The notes: a model not told the origin generated them from the letters alone. DNA of 40,026 nucleotides from Baaleninema simplex PCC 7105 (GCF_000332355.1 NZ_KB235958.1:2365266-2405291), one strand, 5' to 3'. Counted from the first letter of the stretch, positions 16,197 through 25,477 are shown. Numbers and translations: made by a program.

Positions 16197-16247
16197 AACT
16201 CTGCAACCAGACTTCAGAGTTCTAAAATGTTTTCAAATTTACGTCAA
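16197..16247 (-). promoter_or_regulatory. Promoter with inverted-repeat operator for WYL-cas6-cas3
   Basis: On the minus strand, TTGACG (16247-16242) and TAGAAC (16224-16219) are spaced 17 bp. AACTCTG (16197-16203) and CAGAGTT (16215-16221) form a perfect 7-bp inverted repeat overlapping the -10 box and the expected start near 16212. This is the classic place for a repressor site; the WYL protein encoded just downstream is the likely binder. Confidence 0.65.
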
Positions 16248-16250
16248 ATG

Positions 16251-16484
16251 TTACAAATCCAGTACCTGCACCGCTTTCCGCTTCGTCTCCTCTCCCCGGC
16301 GATCGTATCTGGCGGTCGTCGTCGGTGAAGAATGCCCGGCCAGCTTCTGCACGGTGACGATATCGACTCCCGCATCGAGCAAATCCGAACAAAAGGTACG
16401 GCGGAAATCGTGGGGACTGAACGGCTGCAACCCCGCCTCGCGCGATCGCTTCTGCAAGATCCACAGCACCGCCTGGGGTGTCAA
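16251..16484 (-). pseudogene. Tyrosine recombinase, C-terminal fragment
   Basis: The minus-strand fragment reads [18 protein letters not shown], then [37 protein letters not shown]. It carries the HxxR box, the GH pair and the nucleophile Tyr of phage-type integrases. The N-terminal half and the first catalytic Arg are absent on this strand. The frame opens only with a TTG at 16484, where similarity stops because the neighbouring DNA is in the opposite orientation. Confidence 0.85.
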
Positions 16485-16488
16485 AACC

Positions 16489-16632
16489 GGCTATCTCGAA
16501 GCCAATCCCGCTCGCTCGGTCAAGTCGGTTCCCGCCCCCGACGCGCTGTACGAACGCTTGCTCGACGAATCGGAGGTGAAGCGTTGGATGGCAGCGGCGA
16601 AGCCGGGACGCGATCGCGCGATCGTCTTGGGC
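16489..16632 (+). pseudogene. Tyrosine recombinase, core-binding fragment, inverted relative to its C-terminus
   Basis: On the plus strand the segment [20 protein letters not shown], then YERLLDESEVKRWMAAA and RDRAIV, is the region just before the catalytic domain of cyanobacterial integrases. It stops being recognisable near 16630. It lies back-to-back with the C-terminal fragment on the other strand, so the gene was broken by an inversion with loss of the middle part. No function is expected. Confidence 0.75.
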
Positions 16633-16762
16633 GGAACGATGGTCATCGCTGCCATTATCGCTATCGCAGGCGTTCCCCTGTGTCTGGTTGGTTGCCGCGT
16701 CGGGCTTTGAACTGCGACGACGTTGGAACCGACGACGAGTGAAGCAGGCGATCGCCGCTGTG

Positions 16763-16878
16763 CTATCTCCACAGACTTTTCGCCGTTGTTAAGTCAAAGG
16801 CTTCGTTCTATCTCCACAGACTTTTTCCCGATCGCCACCCATACGACAGTGCGATCGCCGCTGTGCTATCTCCACAGA
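16763..16878. repeat. Three copies of CTATCTCCACAGA (fourth at 17911)
   Basis: The 13-mer occurs at 16763, 16808, 16866 and 17911. The first and third copies share a longer unit beginning GCGATCGCCGCTGTG; there CTGTG and CACAG can pair around CTATCTC. This is a short interspersed repeat of unknown function. The rest of 16633-16953 shows no gene. Confidence 0.7.
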
Positions 16879-16953
16879 AACGGTAGAGCAATTTCTGTAG
16901 GATCGCATAGCACGATCGATCTTCACAAACTTACTGAGTAGAAGATTTCGCGT

Positions 16954-17661
16954 TTACCAAATTCCCGGTATCAGTCTGTATTTGACTTTCTCGACATACT
17001 CAAGATAGCTCGGTAATTCATTTTGTAACGTTTTATCTTCCAGATATGTTCGTATTATCAATGCGATCGCACAAAGACTACCTGGAATGAGTCCGATAAC
17101 CGATCCCAACAGTAAAGGACTGCTGATAAAGATTAAAATTCCAGCAACATAGCCCGGATGTCTGACCAAGGCATAAGGCCCGGAATCTATGACGATTTGT
17201 CCTCGATCCGTTTGAATACGCACCACACTGGAGAAAAACTTATTTACTCGCATAGACCAGACCACAATAATGGTTGACGAAATATAAATTAGATAAGCAA
17301 TAACATAAACAAAAACTGGAAGGGGTTTCGTCCATCCAAACCGCCCTGCATCTAACGCAGCAATCACAAATATTGCTAAACTCAAAAATCGATAAAACGC
17401 CCAAAATACTTTGTCCCACCCTTTCATGCCCGGCCCGGGTTTGTCGCGTTCTTTGGCTAGATCGGGCATATCAGAAAATAAAACAATAGCGATCGCTGCA
17501 TACGTCAAAACAATTCCACTAAAAACCCATCCTTGCCAGTAGTCAATTCGACCCGCAGCCAAAAATATAAGGGCTAAAAAAATCAATAATCGAACAATAC
17601 TTTTAATCGCGATTTTGACATATTCAGACTCGATTTTTCGTAGTTCAACGCTTTCATTCAT
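16954..17661 (-). CDS. ICMT/PEMT-like integral membrane methyltransferase
   Basis: 235 aa with at least five hydrophobic segments: LLIFLALIFLAA, VLTYAAIAIVLF, LSLAIFVIAALDA, FVYVIAYLIYISSTIIVVW and ILIFISSPLLLGSVIGLI. The C-terminal SAM-binding signature of the isoprenylcysteine carboxyl methyltransferase/phospholipid methyltransferase group is present: DSGPYALVRHPGYVAGIL, later RTYLEDKTLQNELPSYLEY. The substrate in bacteria is unknown for most members. No clear operon partners are present. Confidence 0.85.
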   Translation of the reverse strand: MNESVELRKIESEYVKIAIKSIVRLLIFLALIFLAAGRIDYWQGWVFSGIVLTYAAIAIVLFSDMPDLAKERDKPGPGMKGWDKVFWAFYRFLSLAIFVIAALDAGRFGWTKPLPVFVYVIAYLIYISSTIIVVWSMRVNKFFSSVVRIQTDRGQIVIDSGPYALVRHPGYVAGILIFISSPLLLGSVIGLIPGSLCAIALIIRTYLEDKTLQNELPSYLEYVEKVKYRLIPGIW

Positions 17662-17991
17662 CGATCTACCTTTATTAAATTCCTGGGCATCTCGATTAAT
17701 TTAAAATTATTGAGTCCGAGCGGAGCCGAAGCGTTGAGAAACAGACTCTACTATCGAAAATCAAGAACGAGATTTCAAGGGTTCTAGCCGCTGGAGTTTA
17801 AGCCAGACTCAATTTTTCGAGGTTCCCTACTTCTATTCCAGTCTAACACTCACCCTCGCGGGACACAGTCGGCGATCTCACTTCGTCTCAAACACACTCG
17901 ATCGCCCGCTCTATCTCCACAGACTAAACACCTCATACGGAATCCAGTTTGGAAAACCCTGTTTTGCAACCCTCATCGTAAAGTCCCTGTA

Positions 17992-18143
17992 GGGTGCATC
18001 TCACTTTTGCAAAAACATCAGTTTGGGGTGGCAAAATTCCCGATTAGAACTTCCGGTATAAGATCCCCGGCATCTTGGAGATGCCGGGGATCTGGAAATT
18101 GAGTGCGCCCAATTCGATGAATTTACATTTTTGAGATGCACCC
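17992..18143. mobile_element. 152-bp MITE with 12-bp inverted ends and 8-bp target duplication
   Basis: The ends are GGGTGCATCTCA (17992-18003) and its exact reverse complement (18132-18143). TCCCTGTA is repeated directly outside both ends (17984-17991 and 18144-18151). In the middle, AGATCCCCGGCATCT (18061-18075) pairs perfectly with 18079-18093 around TGG, giving a 15-bp hairpin. It has no transposase. The 8-bp duplication shows it arrived by transposition. The parent element is not in the window. Confidence 0.85.
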
Positions 18144-18215
18144 TCCCTGTACGCAAGGACTTAAATCGATTTTGGGCGATCTCGTTAAAAGGGGCTATGG
18201 TGTGCGGATTCCGTA

Positions 18216-18265
18216 TCAATCAAGGGTTTGGCTTTGATTTTACCTTTTTTACCGTTTAAGTACCG
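18216..18265 (-). mobile_element. Solo left end of the IS701-type element found at 35805-37164
   Basis: About 50 bp match the transposase-proximal end of that element (37117-37164) with only a few differences, ending in the same GTTTAAGT.CCG terminus at 18254-18265. The transposase is missing. It is a deletion remnant of a former copy. Confidence 0.75.
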
Positions 18266-18445
18266 CTACAACTACGCGAGTTAGGGTTAAGGGGAGCTTG
18301 GCGGACTGAAGGTCTTGAAACCACGTAATATCGTCGATCTCATCATGGCTTGACCTAGGACAGAATGCGGGTTTCAGCTTATCCCGAACTGGCGTTACAA
18401 CTGAAAAACTGAAACACTGCTCACTGTTTGCTGTTCACTGTAAAA

Positions 18446-18511
18446 GGTGCGTGACGCGGGGACAACATCGCTCTGACTTCGGCAAGATTTTCTCGCCCGC
18501 GTCACGGCACC
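18446..18511 (-). terminator. Long hairpin at the end of the oxoprolinase gene
   Basis: GGTGCGTGACGCGGG (18446-18460) pairs with 18496-18511 except for one extra base; on the minus strand a TTTT run follows. It overlaps the last codons of the oxoprolinase and may end its transcript. The GGTGCGTGAC core recurs as a hairpin at 30897-30953, so it also belongs to a repeat family. Confidence 0.6.
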
Positions 18512-21500
18512 CTACGAAATCCTCCGCCACCGGGGGTTTCGATGACGAATACGTCGCCGGGATTCATTTCGACGATCGCCGTTCCGCCACATTCTTCGAT
18601 CGCTCCGTCGCGACGCCGCACCCAATTTCGCCCGGTGGCACCGTTTTCGCCGCCGCACAACCCCGCAGGAGGCACGACGCGATGACTCGAGAGGATCGCC
18701 GCCGTCATGGGTTCTAAAAAGCGAATTTGACGCACGACGCCGTTACCGCCGCGAAATTGACCGTTGCCGCCACTTCCTTCGCGAATGGCAAATTTATCCA
18801 AAAGTACCGGAAAGCGCCATTCTAGAACCTCTGGATCGGTTAAATGTGAATTTGTCATGTGGGTATGCACCCCATCTGTGCCGTGGAAGCCGTTTCCAGC
18901 ACCGGAACCGCCACAAATGGTTTCGTAATACTGATAGGTCGTGCTGCCAAAGGTGAAGTTGTTCATGGTACCTTGAGAACCGGCTAATATGCCTAACGCA
19001 CCGTACAGAGCATCAGTAATGAGTTGGGAGGTTTCGACGTTTCCCGCTACCACGGCCGCTGGAGGTTTGGGATCGAGCAAACAGCCTTCGGGAACGATAA
19101 TCTCGAGAGGTTTCAAACATCCTGCATTGAGGGGAATATCATCGTCAACTAGGGTGCGGAAGACGTAGAGAACGGCTGCTTTGCAGACGGCACGCGGGGC
19201 GTTAAAGTTACTTTCGACCTGCGGCGAAGTCCCTGTAAAATCGATTTTTGCGGCTTTCTTTTCAGAGTCGATCGTGATTTCGACATAAATTTTCTCGCCA
19301 GTATCGAGAGACATCTCAAAGCGACCGTCTTTTAACACTGAAATGGCACGACGAACGGAGGCTTCTGCGTTATCTTGCACGTATTGCATATAAGCTTTGA
19401 CAGTTGCCAAGCCATAAATTTCGATGGTTTTTGATAGTTCTCGAACGCCTTTTTCGTTTGCTGCAATTTGGGCTTGTAAGTCGGCGATGTTTTGTGTTGA
19501 ATTGCGAACGGGATAGTTTCCTGAATTGAGGATTTTGAGTAATTCTTTCTCGCGAAATACGCCATTTTCAACGAGAAGAAAATTATCGATCAGAATACCT
19601 TCTTCATCTACAAGGTGACTGTTTGGGGGCATGGAACCCGGTGTTTTGCCGCCAATGTCTGCATGATGTCCCCGAGAGGCGACGTAAAATAGCGGAGAGT
19701 TCGAGTTAGATGAATCCTCGGGAAAGACTGGGGTAACGACAGTGATGTCGGGGAGGTGAGTTCCACCGTTGTAGGGGTTGTTGAGAACGTAGACATCGCC
19801 CGGTTTGAGACTCTCCCCTTTGTCGGACATTAACGCCCGAACGCTTTCGCTCATGGAACCCAAGTGAACCGGGATGTGGGGGGCGTTGGCGACGAGTTCG
19901 CCGTCGCTGTCGAAAATCGCACAGGAGAAGTCGAGGCGTTCTTTGATGTTGACAGAGGTACTGGTGTTTTGCAGCGTTACCCCCATCTGTTCGGCGATCG
20001 AGCGAAATAGATTGTTGAAAATTTCCAACATCACGGGATCGGCTTTTGACCGGTCGATGTCGGGGGTGTCCGTCTCGGAGGCGGCGACGCAACGGGTGAG
20101 AACGAGATGGTTTTGAGGGGTGAGTTCGGCTTCCCAGGCGAGTTCGATGACGTTGGTTCCCGTATGTTCGACGACGATCGCCGGACCGACGACGCGATCG
20201 CCCGGTTGTAAATCTTCCCGTCGGTAAACGGGAGTGTCTCGCCACGCATCTGATAGATACGTCGAGACGGTGGCGATGGGTTGGGGTCGGCGGTCATCTC
20301 GCCGCGTTATCTGGGGTTCGTCAGGGGTGTCGCTGGGGCGAACCACTTCTACCGAAACCGAATCGATAACGAGGGGTTTGTCCGCCATGAGGAAGCCGTA
20401 ACGCTGACGGTGAACGCGATCGAACTCTCCTTTCATGCTCTCGAGATCGGCGAAATCCACAATCAGCGTGGAATCGGTTCCCTGATATTTGAGATGGACT
20501 TTTCGCAGAGTTTCTGTCGCCGAAGTCGTCGAAGCTGGAGTCTCGGCGTCGAACAGTTCGGCGTTCGCGGCCTTTTCTAGCTCCTCTAAGGTGGAGGTTA
20601 ACAACCCCATCGCCTCGTCGGTCAGTTGGACTTCGAGGGATTTTTCCTTTAAATTGCGAACGTCGGCCAGTCCCATTCCATAAGCTGAGAGAACCCCGGC
20701 GTAAGGATGGATGAAGATGCGATCGATCCCCAAGGATTCCGCGATCGCGCAGGCGTGTTGTCCTCCCGCCCCGCCGAAACAGCAAAGGGTATAGTGAGAG
20801 ACATCGTACCCCCGTTGCAGCGAAATCTTTTTAATGGCGTTGGCCATTTTCTCCACCGCGATGGCGAGAAATCCCGACGCTACCTGTTCCGGGGTTCGCG
20901 TGTCTCCCGTCGCCTCGTAAATCTCCCGAGACAGGCGATCGAACTTTTCGCGAACGATATCCTTATCCAGCGGTAAATTTCCCTCCAGTCCGAATACCGC
21001 CGGGAAAAACTGCGGCTGAATTTTCCCCAATAACACGTTACAATCCGTCACTGCCAAGGGGCCGCCTCGTCGGTAACAGGCCGGCCCCGGATTCGCCCCA
21101 GCCGAGTCGGGGCCGACGCGATAGCGGGAACCGTCGAAGTTGAGGACGCTTCCACCCCCAGCGGCGACGGTGTGAATCGACATCATCGGCGTTCGCAACC
21201 GCACCCCCGCCACTTCCGTCTCGAAAGTGCGTTCGTATTCCACCGTTTGACCCGGTTCTCCGGCGTAGTGGGCGACATCGGTGGAAGTTCCCCCCATATC
21301 GAAGGTGACGATTTTGTGGAATCCCGCCCGGATGCTGGTTTGCACGGCTCCGACGATTCCCCCCGCCGGACCCGAGAGGATGCTATCTTTCCCTTGGAAT
21401 TGCGAGGCTGGGGACAGTCCGCCATTCGACTGCATGAATTCTAGGCGTTCGTCCGACGGAGAGGAAAACAGCGAGCGACTCACGCGATCGACGTAGCGGC

Positions 21501-22164
21501 GTAAAATCGGCGAGAGATAGGCATCGACAACGGTGGTGTCGCCGCGACTGACGAGTTTCATCAGCGGACTGACGGCGTGGGAGGTACTGATTTGCGTAAA
21601 GCCAATGTCGGCGGCGATTTCGGCGATGCGGCGTTCGTGGCGAGGGTAGCGGTAGCCGTGCATGAGGGCGATCGCGCAACTGCGAATTCCGTCATCGTAA
21701 GCCTGTTGCAGTTGCGAGATTAAGTCGGTTTCGTTGAGAGGCGTCAGCACCGTTCCATCGGCGGCGTGGCGTTCTTCGACTTCGATCGCCCGTTCGTAGA
21801 GCATCTGTGGTAAGACGATTTCGCGGGCGAAGATATCGGGACGGTTTTGATAGCCGATGCGGAGGGCGTCGCGAAAGCCTTGGGTGATGACGAGAACCGT
21901 TCGATCGCCTTTGTGTTCGAGGAGAGCATTGGTGGCGACGGTGGTTCCCATGCGAACGTCTGAAATGTCGCCTTCGGGAATCGCGGCTTCGGGTTGAAGC
22001 TGCAAGAGGTCACGAATGCCCTGCACGGCGGCGTCGGCATAGCGATCGGGGTTTTCTGAGAGTAATTTATGGGTGACGATCGATCCGTCGGGACGTTTGG
22101 CGACGACATCCGTAAAGGTTCCGCCGCGATCGATCCAAAATTGCCAGCCGTTGCAATTTGTCAT
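18502..22164 (-). CDS. 5-oxoprolinase, hydantoinase A/B fusion
   Basis: 1220 aa from ATG 22164 (GGAG upstream); a GTG at 22179 would add five residues. The HyuA half begins [20 protein letters not shown] (Hydant_A_N), followed by [20 protein letters not shown]. Its actin-like ATPase core has [14 protein letters not shown] and [15 protein letters not shown]. The HyuB half (from about 710) has [40 protein letters not shown] and the glycine-rich end [12 protein letters not shown]-dependent 5-oxoprolinases open pyroglutamate to glutamate in glutathione turnover. Length fits the single-chain family (about 1200-1290 aa). It appears to be a single-gene unit. Confidence 0.93.
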   Translation of the reverse strand: MTNCNGWQFWIDRGGTFTDVVAKRPDGSIVTHKLLSENPDRYADAAVQGIRDLLQLQPEAAIPEGDISDVRMGTTVATNALLEHKGDRTVLVITQGFRDALRIGYQNRPDIFAREIVLPQMLYERAIEVEERHAADGTVLTPLNETDLISQLQQAYDDGIRSCAIALMHGYRYPRHERRIAEIAADIGFTQISTSHAVSPLMKLVSRGDTTVVDAYLSPILRRYVDRVSRSLFSSPSDERLEFMQSNGGLSPASQFQGKDSILSGPAGGIVGAVQTSIRAGFHKIVTFDMGGTSTDVAHYAGEPGQTVEYERTFETEVAGVRLRTPMMSIHTVAAGGGSVLNFDGSRYRVGPDSAGANPGPACYRRGGPLAVTDCNVLLGKIQPQFFPAVFGLEGNLPLDKDIVREKFDRLSREIYEATGDTRTPEQVASGFLAIAVEKMANAIKKISLQRGYDVSHYTLCCFGGAGGQHACAIAESLGIDRIFIHPYAGVLSAYGMGLADVRNLKEKSLEVQLTDEAMGLLTSTLEELEKAANAELFDAETPASTTSATETLRKVHLKYQGTDSTLIVDFADLESMKGEFDRVHRQRYGFLMADKPLVIDSVSVEVVRPSDTPDEPQITRRDDRRPQPIATVSTYLSDAWRDTPVYRREDLQPGDRVVGPAIVVEHTGTNVIELAWEAELTPQNHLVLTRCVAASETDTPDIDRSKADPVMLEIFNNLFRSIAEQMGVTLQNTSTSVNIKERLDFSCAIFDSDGELVANAPHIPVHLGSMSESVRALMSDKGESLKPGDVYVLNNPYNGGTHLPDITVVTPVFPEDSSNSNSPLFYVASRGHHADIGGKTPGSMPPNSHLVDEEGILIDNFLLVENGVFREKELLKILNSGNYPVRNSTQNIADLQAQIAANEKGVRELSKTIEIYGLATVKAYMQYVQDNAEASVRRAISVLKDGRFEMSLDTGEKIYVEITIDSEKKAAKIDFTGTSPQVESNFNAPRAVCKAAVLYVFRTLVDDDIPLNAGCLKPLEIIVPEGCLLDPKPPAAVVAGNVETSQLITDALYGALGILAGSQGTMNNFTFGSTTYQYYETICGGSGAGNGFHGTDGVHTHMTNSHLTDPEVLEWRFPVLLDKFAIREGSGGNGQFRGGNGVVRQIRFLEPMTAAILSSHRVVPPAGLCGGENGATGRNWVRRRDGAIEECGGTAIVEMNPGDVFVIETPGGGGFRRVP

Positions 22165-22401
22165 CTCTTTTACTCCCACTCTTTATCGCTTGCGTGACAA
22201 AATGACACTTTTTAAGCCTGTTGCTCAATATGCTGTAAAAGTAGCGTTCCCGTCAAGTATTTTCGAGTAATTCAAATGCGACGTCTGAGGGTCGTAACGA
22301 TCGCTTGTCATTGAGCGATCGCGAAGCTTTACCTACACGAGCGAGATCGCGATCGTCGAATAAGCTGGTAGTACTCCTGTCGTCTTTGTTAAAACGATCG
22401 T

Positions 22402-23697
22402 ATGCTCGAAAGTGCCGCGCGTCGCTCCCGAGATCGCGCTTCCCAAACTGCGTTTTATGTCTGGCTGTTGGTTGAGATCGGGGGGCTAGTACTGTTTCCT
22501 AGCGCTGTTCTGGCTCAAATCGTTCCTGACGCTACACTCCCCAATCCGTCGCAGGTGTCGGTCGAAGGCGTCAGAACCACGATCGACGGCGGCACGATTT
22601 CGGGAACGCACCTCTTTCACAGCTTTGAGGCGTTTTCTATTCCTACCAATACTGAAGCTGTATTTAACACGACTGCGGCGATCGAAAACATCATGACTCG
22701 CGTAACGGGAGGCGAAATTTCTTACATCGACGGTTTGCTTGAAATCCAGGGAACCGCAAATTTTTACATTCTCAATCCTAACGGTATCGTCTTGGGTGAA
22801 AATGCTCGTTTAGACTTCGATGGGTCGTTTTTCGCCAGTACCGCCGACCGTTTCGTTTTCGATAACGGTGTCGAGTTTCGTGCCGATAATTCTGCTTCGG
22901 CATCGCTACTTACGGTCAACGTTCCTCTGGGGGTACAAATGGGTGAAACTCCCGATAACGTGCGCGTTGAAGGTAGCGATCGCGATCTCGTTTTCGACAG
23001 GAACAGGTTCCAGTTTCTGCGCGACGATCGCCCTTCGGGATTGCAGGTGTCGGCGGGTGAAACCCTATCGTCAATCGGGGGCAACGTCCGTATCGACGCG
23101 AATATTACGGACACGAACCGTTTGGCAACCTCGGACAACAGCGACCTGACGGACGACGCGATCGCCGATTTTGGTGGACGGGTTGACATGGAAACCCGAG
23201 GATCGCTGGGAATCGTCCCTCGTGATGCCCTAACCTCCGACCGGGATCTGACCGCTATCCTCGATCGCGGGATTTCCTCGAACGACATCGTTGTCCTGCA
23301 ACAACTCGAAGTCGAAACGACGAATCAGTTTCTACGCTTTCCCGAGGACCCTCTCGACGTATCGGGACTAATTTTCAATCCCTGTTCGGCGTTCGAGGCC
23401 GGAAGTTCCTTTGTCGTTAGCGGACGCGGTGGACTCCCGGCAGATCCTCTCGAATTCGTGATACCGGTGTCTCTGTGGCGAGATCTGCGAGCGATCGCCG
23501 AATCCGAAGCGTTTGACAGCGAATGGGTTGAAGAGAACAGATCGCGCGAGGTGGGGTCGGACGTTTCCCCGATGGAGGAATTGTCTTGGGTCGAAGCTGA
23601 TGGCTGGCAGAGGGGAGAAACTGGCGAGATCGAGCTGGTCAGCCAATACGACACGGGGGCGATCGCGCCTCCTTTAAGTTGCACCCAAATCCCATAA
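22402..23697 (+). CDS. Short two-partner-secretion (filamentous haemagglutinin N-terminal) protein
   Basis: 431 aa. A signal peptide (hydrophobic about 16-38, cleavage likely after FPSAVLA) precedes QIVPDATLPNPSQV. The TPS domain (about 40-230) includes NFYILNPNGIVLGENARLDF and GSFFASTADRFVF. The C-terminus has the motif NPCSAFEAGSSFVVSGRGGL plus PADP, typical of long cyanobacterial TPS/CHAT-associated exoproteins. Normal members carry hundreds of residues of beta-helix between the two; here only about 100 remain, so this is a short form or an internal deletion. No TpsB-type transporter gene is in the window. Confidence 0.88.
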   Translation: MLESAARRSRDRASQTAFYVWLLVEIGGLVLFPSAVLAQIVPDATLPNPSQVSVEGVRTTIDGGTISGTHLFHSFEAFSIPTNTEAVFNTTAAIENIMTRVTGGEISYIDGLLEIQGTANFYILNPNGIVLGENARLDFDGSFFASTADRFVFDNGVEFRADNSASASLLTVNVPLGVQMGETPDNVRVEGSDRDLVFDRNRFQFLRDDRPSGLQVSAGETLSSIGGNVRIDANITDTNRLATSDNSDLTDDAIADFGGRVDMETRGSLGIVPRDALTSDRDLTAILDRGISSNDIVVLQQLEVETTNQFLRFPEDPLDVSGLIFNPCSAFEAGSSFVVSGRGGLPADPLEFVIPVSLWRDLRAIAESEAFDSEWVEENRSREVGSDVSPMEELSWVEADGWQRGETGEIELVSQYDTGAIAPPLSCTQIP

Positions 23698-23835
23698 CGC
23701 GATCGATATCACGACCTCGATGGGTTCGCGATCGCGAGAAACGCTCCGAAACATCACGCTGTCAAAGCGAAGCGAGTCACCGCGAACCCGCAGAAATCCG
23801 GCGATACTAAAAGCATCGAGTTCAGAGGCAGCACA

Positions 23836-24051
23836 ATGTTCCCCCAACTTCAACTTCTCCCCGGCGCAATTTCCGATATCCTCGCTTCCGTCACCGAAAC
23901 GGGGTTCCTAACAGTCAGCGATCGCTATGGTTTAATGGCAGCCGTTCTCGACGACAGCCTCGACGAAACCGATCGCCGCTCGGCGAACCGCCTCTTGCGA
24001 GCGGTGTTGCGCGGACGGGTGCAGATTGAAGACGAACTTTGTGTGGCTTAA
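23836..24051 (+). CDS. Conserved small cyanobacterial protein, 71 aa
   Basis: MFPQLQLLPGAISDILASVT is followed by an acidic helix pair: SDRYGLMAAVLDDSLDETDR, then RSANRLLRAVLRGRVQIEDEL. I believe similar small proteins occur in many cyanobacteria, but I know no function. AGAGGC lies about 9 nt before the ATG, and a strong terminator follows at 24111-24141, which supports a real short transcript. Confidence 0.75.
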   Translation: MFPQLQLLPGAISDILASVTETGFLTVSDRYGLMAAVLDDSLDETDRRSANRLLRAVLRGRVQIEDELCVA

Positions 24052-24110
24052 GCCCTACCTCTGAACTCGACAATTTTCCCCTATACCTCTGATGCAATAG
24101 TTCCTCTGAC

Positions 24111-24141
24111 CCTCCCGAGTGATGCCGGGAGGCTTTTTTTT
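24111..24141 (+). terminator. Rho-independent terminator
   Basis: CCTCCCG (24111-24117) pairs with CGGGAGG (24126-24132), then C and eight T. It ends the transcript of the 71-aa gene. Confidence 0.9.
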
Positions 24142-24338
24142 AGGGGAGAGTGAAGAGGGGAGAGTGGTGAGAGTTAACAAGTAACAGTTTCTACTCTTTC
24201 CATAATTTCGTGATTTCGTCTGGACTTGTTTTGGGGTTTTCTGGATATGCGGTAGTTTTCTACGTCCAGATTTTCTACGTCCAGATAACGTCATAACAAG
24301 AATTTCATCGATTGGATTTCAGATTTTGGTATTCTGAA

Positions 24339-24525
24339 CTATAGCAGTCCTAAATCACTTTTGGATTCTCGATCTAGCTATAGCAAGGGTTTAGGGGTGT
24401 CGGTCTTTCCACGGCTTATCTATAGCAATCCTAAATCAATTGCAAAATCCCAGACCTGGCAAACCCCGCGTGGTAGAGGCTTCCAGCCTGTGATTCTTTC
24501 CGCAAGTCGATTGGGATTGCTATAG
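24339..24525. mobile_element. CTATAGCAATCC MITE, one complete and one decayed copy
   Basis: The complete copy spans 24420-24525: CTATAGCAATCC at the left and GGATTGCTATAG at the right. It encloses a segment (AAACCCCGCGTGGTAGAGGC) I associate with a widespread cyanobacterial repeat. A shorter copy begins at 24339 with CTATAGCAGTCC and ends near 24384 with CTATAG. The TATAG ends suggest a TA-targeting element of the IS630/Tc1 type. No gene is seen in 24142-24591. Confidence 0.7.
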
Positions 24526-24591
24526 AATTGCTATACATTTTTCATGACAAACCCAGAAAATCTATTGTTTCTTGCCGAAGTTACCCACGCC

Positions 24592-24999
24592 TCAGCGATT
24601 GTCTACATTTTTAAAAAACGCAGCCGGTGAAATTTTGAAAAATCGAGCGAGTTCTTCAATATGTCTGGCGGTAAGCTGGCGTTTGCCCTTGAGTATCGCC
24701 GAAACAATTGATTCTGTCTTGAAAATTGAAACTAAATCTCTTTGTTTTATTCCAAATTCATCAATTAATGCTTGTAGCAATTCAATTCCATAAATATCGG
24801 GAACAATTTCTTCACGAGATTCGTATTCATAAATTAGGGTTCCCAACAGATTGATATATTCTTTTTCTTCATCGCTTAGATTGGGTTTGTCTAGGATAGA
24901 GTCGAGAATCTCTTGGGTTTCAAGCAGTTGAGACTCTGATTCGATCGGTCGTGGTGGGAATGCCAGAAGAAGGCGTTTGTATTCTTGAGAACCAAGCAT
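24592..24999 (-). CDS. higA: HigA-type antitoxin (Xre HTH)
   Basis: 135 aa from the ATG at 24999 (MLGSQEYKRLLLAFPPRPIE). An N-terminal helical region with SDEEKEYINLLGTLIYEYE is followed by the HTH: GIELLQALIDEFGIKQRDLV, then SIFKTESIVSAILKGKRQLT and ARHIEELARFFKISPAAFF. This is the usual HigA layout with the HTH at the C-terminus. It neutralises HigB and represses the promoter. An inverted repeat overlapping a promoter lies upstream at 25080-25115. Confidence 0.88.
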   Translation of the reverse strand: MLGSQEYKRLLLAFPPRPIESESQLLETQEILDSILDKPNLSDEEKEYINLLGTLIYEYESREEIVPDIYGIELLQALIDEFGIKQRDLVSIFKTESIVSAILKGKRQLTARHIEELARFFKISPAAFFKNVDNR

Positions 25000-25079
25000 T
25001 GTTATTAAGAAGAGAGAATTTAAAAAATGCAGAGATAGATTCAAAAATTTCAAACAATTAAATATTTACAGATGGATTT

Positions 25080-25115
25080 TTAGAATATTATAAATATCAT
25101 TTTAAAATATTCTAA
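25080..25115 (-). promoter_or_regulatory. higA promoter overlapped by a 10-bp inverted repeat
   Basis: TTAGAATATT and AATATTCTAA (25080-25089 and 25106-25115) are perfect inverted repeats. On the minus strand, TTAGAA (25115-25110) and TATAAT (25092-25087) are spaced 17 bp, so the two arms cover both promoter boxes. This is a likely HigA operator and lets higA be transcribed without higB. Confidence 0.6.
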
Positions 25116-25168
25116 GATTGTGTTTACACCTGAGTTATTGTGTTGATTGGTGAGTCGATAAGTTAATT

Positions 25169-25477
25169 TTAGCTGTTAAACCACGGATCTTGCTTCCAGG
25201 AATTTCGATCGTAGTCTTGATGGGTTAGCACGTCTCGAATAAAGACTTTTTCAAATTTGTAGTCGATGTATGCAATAATTCGGTATTTATTGCCTCCAAC
25301 ATCATCAAACACAAGAAAATTCTCAACACTATCGACTGAATTGTACGCATTGCGAACATCTTGGGGATTTTTCCACTTCGCTTTTTGGACACGCTTATAC
25401 CAGAGTCTCAAGCTCGATTTAGCTTCAGGGTGCTGTTCCCAAAATTTTCGTAGTTTGCTAATTGAAATAATATGCAT
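25169..25477 (-). CDS. higB: HigB-type mRNA interferase toxin
   Basis: 102 aa. MHIISISKLRKFWEQHPEAK, then SLRLWYKRVQKAKWKNPQDV, NKYRIIAYIDYKFEKVFIRD and LTHQDYDRNSW match the HigB_toxin family of RelE-fold ribonucleases. It is transcribed before higA. The 169-bp gap between the two genes is much larger than usual and holds the promoter-operator described separately. Confidence 0.9.
   Translation of the reverse strand: MHIISISKLRKFWEQHPEAKSSLRLWYKRVQKAKWKNPQDVRNAYNSVDSVENFLVFDDVGGNKYRIIAYIDYKFEKVFIRDVLTHQDYDRNSWKQDPWFNS

Larger units (their letters stand above)
17662..18500. other. 839-bp gene-free stretch rich in repeat debris
   Basis: It contains GAGTCCGAGCGGAGCCGAAG (from 17714), a cyanobacterial palindrome half that recurs near 31440. 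It also holds the fourth CTATCTCCACAGA copy (17911), a MITE (17992-18143), a solo IS end (18216-18265) and a hairpin (18446-18511). The small open frame at 18001-18219 lies across the MITE and is not believed. Confidence 0.7.

Noticed and set aside
16160-16200. Second target of the pseudo-spacer upstream of the WYL gene
   Set aside because: Only a GACTC pentamer matches, which is not above chance.
18001-18219. 72-aa frame on the minus strand
   Set aside because: It spans the MITE with its hairpin and has no protein-like pattern or ribosome-binding site.
18216-18265. Remnant of a gene encoding NGKKGKIKAKPL
   Set aside because: The shared stretch ends exactly at the IS701-type terminus with inverted repeat, so it is IS-end DNA read as protein.
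24055-24294. 79-aa minus-strand frame across the terminator
   Set aside because: It covers a clear rho-independent terminator and has no recognisable protein features.
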